DNA of 64,000 bases from an uncultured Porphyromonadaceae bacterium (lineage in GTDB: Bacteria > Bacteroidota > Bacteroidia > Bacteroidales > Muribaculaceae), in the NCBI GenBank assembly GCA_947175605.1, contig CAMWNH010000003.1, positions 1-64,000 of the forward strand, given 5' to 3'. The notes below the pieces were generated by a model, which saw only the letters and a list, made by a program, of their open reading frames with translations, had not been told where the DNA came from and searched no databases. Position 1 is the first letter of the stretch. Each line of letters begins with the position of its first letter. Below are positions 60,923-64,000 of this stretch, piece by piece. A program made the translations under genes and the position numbers.

Positions 60923-61869
60923 CAAAGACTGAGAGTGGACAGGAAGTCCAGAACGTTTTTCTCGATTCGATCCTGCAGATTCTGCTCCGGAGCGGGCACG
61001 AACTTGCGTCCGGTGACGTGCTCGTAGAGCTCAATATATCGGCGAGAGATGTTTTCGCACACTTCAGGCGTCATTTCAGGCACGGTCTCGCCCTGTCGGC
61101 CCATGAAGCCGTTCTCGATGAGCCACTGGCGCACGAACTCCTTCGAGAGCTGTCGCTGCGGCTCGCCCTTGGCAAAGCGCTCGGCATAGCCTTCGGAGTA
61201 GAAATAGCGCGAGGAGTCGGGGGTGTGGATCTCGTCGATAAGGATGACCTTGCCGTCATATTTGCCGAACTCGTACTTGGTGTCCACGAGGATCAGCCCC
61301 TTCTCGGCAGCCATCTTAGTGCCGGCGGCAAAGAGCTTGCGGGTGTACTCCTCCATCTTCGCATAATCCTCCTCGGACACGATGCCGCGGGCAATGATTT
61401 CCTCACGCGAGATGTTCTCGTCGTGTCCTTCCTCGGCCTTGGTCGTGGGAGTGATGATGGGCTCGGGGAATCGCTGGTTCTCCTTCATGCCCTCGGGCAG
61501 CTTCACGCCGCAGATTTCACGCACACCGGCGGCATATTCGCGCCATGCACTGCCGGTGAGGTATCCACGGATGATCATCTCCACACGGAATCCTTCGGCG
61601 CGCACGCCGGCCGTGACCATAGGATCGGGAACGGCGAGTTTCCAGTTGGGCACTATGTCCTTGGTGGCATCCAGGAAGTATTCGGCTATCTGGTTAAGCA
61701 CCTGTCCTTTGTATGGAATTCCCTTGGGGAGAATCACATCGAAGGCCGAGATGCGGTCTGTGGCTACCATCACCAGCAGATTGTTGTCGATGGTGTAAAC
61801 GTCGCGAACCTTGCCGTGGTAGACGGCCGTCTGTCCCGGGAAGTTGTAGTTGGTCTCTGTCAAAGTCAT
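60922..61869 (-). CDS. purC: Phosphoribosylaminoimidazole-succinocarboxamide synthase
   Basis: A 315-residue SAICAR synthase of purine synthesis, joining CAIR and aspartate with ATP. Motifs: [54 protein letters not shown], and [15 protein letters not shown]-like [14 protein letters not shown]. This longer form is common in Bacteroidota. It is followed in coupled fashion by menG and preceded by phoH at 37 bases. Confidence 0.96.
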   Translation of the reverse strand: MTLTETNYNFPGQTAVYHGKVRDVYTIDNNLLVMVATDRISAFDVILPKGIPYKGQVLNQIAEYFLDATKDIVPNWKLAVPDPMVTAGVRAEGFRVEMIIRGYLTGSAWREYAAGVREICGVKLPEGMKENQRFPEPIITPTTKAEEGHDENISREEIIARGIVSEEDYAKMEEYTRKLFAAGTKMAAEKGLILVDTKYEFGKYDGKVILIDEIHTPDSSRYFYSEGYAERFAKGEPQRQLSKEFVRQWLIENGFMGRQGETVPEMTPEVCENISRRYIELYEHVTGRKFVPAPEQNLQDRIEKNVLDFLSTLSL

Positions 61870-61906
61870 AGTGATATGATTGGAAGTGTGTTATAATAAT
61901 TCTGTG

Positions 61907-62896
61907 TCAATCCTGAGAGGCACCGTCCGTATGGGACCCGGATGCGCTCTCGGGGCTATCTTCTTTTTCGTAGTGTTCGTAAGCCTCCACAATGCGCTGC
62001 ACAAGATGATGGCGGACGATATCGGCCTTGGTGAACTCGACCTTCCCTACCCCCTTCACGCCCCGGAGCACGCGCAATGCCTGCACCAGACCGCTCTGTG
62101 TGCTTCGCGGGAGATCGATCTGCGAGGTATCGCCCGTGACAATCATCTTGGCGTTCTGGCCCAGACGCGTCAAGAACATCTTCAGCTGGTGGGTGGTGGT
62201 GTTCTGAGCCTCGTCGAGCACGATAATGGCATCGTTGAGCGTGCGGCCTCGCATGAAAGCCAGGGGAGCGATCTGAATCACTTTGGATTCCATGTACTCC
62301 TTGAGTTTCAATGCCGGAATCATGTCCTCGAGCGCATCGTAGAGGGGCTGCAGATAGGGATCTATCTTGTCCTTCATGTCGCCGGGAAGGAAACCGAGCT
62401 TCTCTCCAGCCTCCACGGCAGGGCGCGAGAGGATGATCTTGCGAGCCTCGCGGTTCTTGAGAGCCCGGACTGCAAGCGCTATCGCTATATATGTCTTACC
62501 CGTGCCGGCCGGACCGAGCGCGAAAGTCAGATCGTTATGGTTGTATGCATCCACGAGGGCGGCCTGGTTGGGGTTGCGGGCCTGTATAGGCTTGCCGTTG
62601 ATGCCATAGATTATGACGCCGTCGCGCTTTAGTTCGCGCGGGGCCTCGCCCTTGACGATGGAAATTATGGCCTCCTCGTTCAGTGCATTATACTTTTCCG
62701 TCCACTCCACAAGCTCTTTCATGCGGCGCTCGAATTCGGCTGTCTCCGAGTCCTCACCTATCACGCGGATTACTGATCCACGGGCGGAGATGCGCAGTTT
62801 GGGAAAGAGGTTCTTGACCAGCTGCAGATTGGCGTTGTTCACGCCATAGAAGGTCAGGGGATCGACCGAGTCTACGATAACTATCCGTTCAATCAT
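61907..62896 (-). CDS. PhoH-family P-loop ATPase
   Basis: A 329-residue PhoH-like protein. The N-terminal region (1-110) holds the KH-like small domain, and the P-loop is FALGPAGTGKT (128-135) with Walker B IIVLDEAQN and the TGDTSQIDLPR sensor. PhoH proteins are linked to phosphate stress and RNA handling, with the exact activity unsettled. The C-terminus is acidic and disordered. Preceded by a small secreted protein at 14 bases and followed by purC. Confidence 0.93.
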   Translation of the reverse strand: MIERIVIVDSVDPLTFYGVNNANLQLVKNLFPKLRISARGSVIRVIGEDSETAEFERRMKELVEWTEKYNALNEEAIISIVKGEAPRELKRDGVIIYGINGKPIQARNPNQAALVDAYNHNDLTFALGPAGTGKTYIAIALAVRALKNREARKIILSRPAVEAGEKLGFLPGDMKDKIDPYLQPLYDALEDMIPALKLKEYMESKVIQIAPLAFMRGRTLNDAIIVLDEAQNTTTHQLKMFLTRLGQNAKMIVTGDTSQIDLPRSTQSGLVQALRVLRGVKGVGKVEFTKADIVRHHLVQRIVEAYEHYEKEDSPESASGSHTDGASQD

Positions 62897-62910
62897 CCGG
62901 GAAGCAACCT

Positions 62911-63357
62911 TTATTTCTTTTTGAAGGACTTCAGAAGTTGCGGTGCCTGCGCGGCGGACGCACCGTTGAAGATCACGACGGTGTAAGACTTGTCATTTTT
63001 ATCTCCAGCGATTGCAAGCACGGTGTCGCCGTCCTTGCTCGTGACCAGATGCACGGGTGTGCCATCGGCCGTGACCATTGTCGTGTGCACGCCGTCCTTG
63101 ATCAGCGCATTGGCCAGCACGGTTGCGAGCGCCGAGGGCGTAATGTCGCCCTGGGCTTCCTGAACTCCGAATGCGATGGCGCCGCGCGAGTCGGCGGGCG
63201 TGTAGACTTCCATGTTCATGGTCTCGGAAATCGTCTTGTTGTAGGTATATCCGTCGGGGGCGTCCATGGAGCATGTGCGCGAGCTCAGGCGGTTGGCTGC
63301 GGAGGCACCTGCAATGGCAGCGACCACAATGAGGAGAAGTGTGAGTGTACGTTTCAT
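62911..63357 (-). CDS. Small secreted protein, unknown function
   Basis: A 148-residue protein with a signal peptide (MKRTLTLLLIVVAAIAGASA). The mature part, starting near the single cysteine (SSRTCSMDAPDGYTY), alternates strands and helices (ITPSALATVLANALIKDG, KSYTVVIFNGA) and recalls small periplasmic proteins with a TolB- or PsbP-like fold, without a match I trust. First gene of the phoH-purC-menG run; its -7 element is at 63405-63412. Confidence 0.7.
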   Translation of the reverse strand: MKRTLTLLLIVVAAIAGASAANRLSSRTCSMDAPDGYTYNKTISETMNMEVYTPADSRGAIAFGVQEAQGDITPSALATVLANALIKDGVHTTMVTADGTPVHLVTSKDGDTVLAIAGDKNDKSYTVVIFNGASAAQAPQLLKSFKKK

Positions 63358-63404
63358 ATCTGCTTGTTTGTAACTATCGGGAGACCGAGCTTCCTTTCTG
63401 ACGG

Positions 63405-63412
63405 CAAAGTTA
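63405..63412 (-). promoter_or_regulatory. Likely -7 element of the phoH-purC-menG run
   Basis: Minus strand TAACTTTG is a full -7 match, about 48 bases before the ATG at 63357. No clear -33 at normal spacing. Confidence 0.45.
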
Positions 63413-63456
63413 CGTTTTTTTCAACACATATCTATTCTGTTCGGGGGGAAATTTTG

Positions 63457-63464
63457 TATGTTTG
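63457..63464 (+). promoter_or_regulatory. Likely -7 element of mdh
   Basis: TATGTTTG matches TAnnTTTG and is 87 bases before the mdh ATG. The -33 region has TCTG at 63436-63439, 17 bases away, a poor fit. Confidence 0.4.
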
Positions 63465-63550
63465 CGTCAGGAATAATGGCGAGCAGGCTCAACACCCGGC
63501 GGCTTGCGGACGTTATATAGTCGTGAGAACCCCTAAAACACAATATACTC

Positions 63551-64000
63551 ATGAAATTCCTTACTGATGAAAAGCTTGTCATAGTCGGCGCCGCCGGTAT
63601 GATAGGCTCTAACATGGCCCAGACGGCCATGATGATGCACCTGACTCCCAACATCTGTCTTTACGATCCTTACGGCCCGGGCCTGGAAGGCGTGGCCGAA
63701 GAGATGGCCCACTGCGGCTTCGAGGGTGTAAATCTCACCTACACGAGCGATATCGCCGAGGCTTTCCGCGATGCGAAATACATCATTTCCTCGGGTGGCG
63801 CGGCCAGAAAGGCCGGCATGACCCGTGAGGATCTGCTCAAGGGCAACGCTGCCGTGGCCGAGGAACTGGGCAAGAACATCCGCAAATACTGTCCTGACGT
63901 GCGTCACGTGGTCGTAATCTTCAACCCGGCCGACATTACCGGCCTTATCACGCTGCTCTACAGCGGCCTGAGGCCTTCGCAGGTATCGACACTGGCAGCT
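63551..64000 (+). CDS. mdh: Malate dehydrogenase, N-terminal part (runs off the window)
   Basis: The first 150 codons of a plus-strand gene missing from the ORF track because it has no stop in the window. It begins MKFLTDEKLVIVGAAGMIGS with the Rossmann GxxGxxG motif, then NICLYDPYGPGLEGVAEEM, SSGGAARKAGMTREDLLKGN and VVIFNPADITGLITLL, a Bacteroidota-type malate dehydrogenase of the lactate/malate family. It converts malate and oxaloacetate with NAD. The catalytic histidine region lies beyond the end. Confidence 0.9.
   Translation, partial: MKFLTDEKLVIVGAAGMIGSNMAQTAMMMHLTPNICLYDPYGPGLEGVAEEMAHCGFEGVNLTYTSDIAEAFRDAKYIISSGGAARKAGMTREDLLKGNAAVAEELGKNIRKYCPDVRHVVVIFNPADITGLITLLYSGLRPSQVSTLAA

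Noticed and set aside
1-64000. CRISPR array, tRNA, rRNA or insertion sequence
   Set aside because: Read both strands of every gap and found no regular spaced repeats, cloverleaf or transposase gene; a tRNAscan or IS search could still find something I missed.

Overview
The window comes from a member of the Bacteroidota, most probably the order Bacteroidales; a Muribaculaceae-like gut commensal is my best guess from protein flavour, but I could not run a search. The evidence is a SusC/SusD pair inside a polysaccharide utilisation locus, a fused SecDF, a heptose nucleotidyltransferase/phosphatase fusion, secreted proteins with type IX-like C-terminal tails, and repeated promoter-like sites of the Bacteroidota form TTTG-N(18-22)-TAnnTTTG. 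I saw no tRNA, rRNA, CRISPR array, insertion sequence or prophage. About 49 genes fill nearly all of the sequence, and most long antisense ORFs in the track are shadows.

Region 1 (1-6274, minus strand) looks like one eight-gene operon reading leftward: pyrE, an SRPBCC-like protein, a Rieske-like lipoprotein, an SGNH hydrolase, an MBOAT acyltransferase, xth, xerC and hpf, with a promoter at its head and a hairpin terminator at its end. A further minus-strand promoter at 45-74 points out of the window. Region 2 (6320-14195) has a GT4 glycosyltransferase converging on a murI/acyltransferase/flippase run, then pgi and a divergent peptide-type transporter. Region 3 (14215-24612) has a secreted protein with a CotH-kinase protein, ruvB, a second flippase with a GT4, then an operon for activated D-glycero-D-manno-heptose (hddA, gmhA, hddC-gmhB fusion), and a CDP-alcohol phosphotransferase with a GtrA-like protein.

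Region 4 (24580-40601) is a polysaccharide utilisation locus whose enzyme set (two GH16, a GH3 and a GH128-like enzyme) points to beta-1,3-glucan (laminarin, callose, yeast or cereal glucan). SusC/SusD import, a putative surface glycan-binding protein, the enzymes, and a divergent one-protein membrane regulator with a beta-propeller sensor and LuxR-type HTH make a complete system. Between the regulator and susC are helically phased TTGTAGG repeats that look like its operator.

Region 5 (40635-48606, plus strand) is an exopolysaccharide operon: Wza-like exporter, Wzc-like tyrosine autokinase, a polymerase-like membrane protein, a GT2, a GT4 and an alpha/alpha-toroid protein of unknown role, ended by a strong bidirectional terminator. 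Region 6 (48629-55150, minus) holds yebC, pheT and secDF. Region 7 (55164-57720) has an AAA+ ATPase with an unrecognised N-terminal half and acidic linker, preceded by about 500 bp of hairpin-rich non-coding DNA. Region 8 (57690-63412, minus) is a seven-gene run (secreted protein, phoH, purC, menG/ubiE, DUF3078 outer-membrane protein, two small secreted proteins). The window ends inside a malate dehydrogenase gene.

The candidates most worth following are the phased operator repeats of the glucan locus, the hairpin-rich non-coding block at 57294-57480, and the AAA+ protein beside it. Nothing I see proves a wholly new system.
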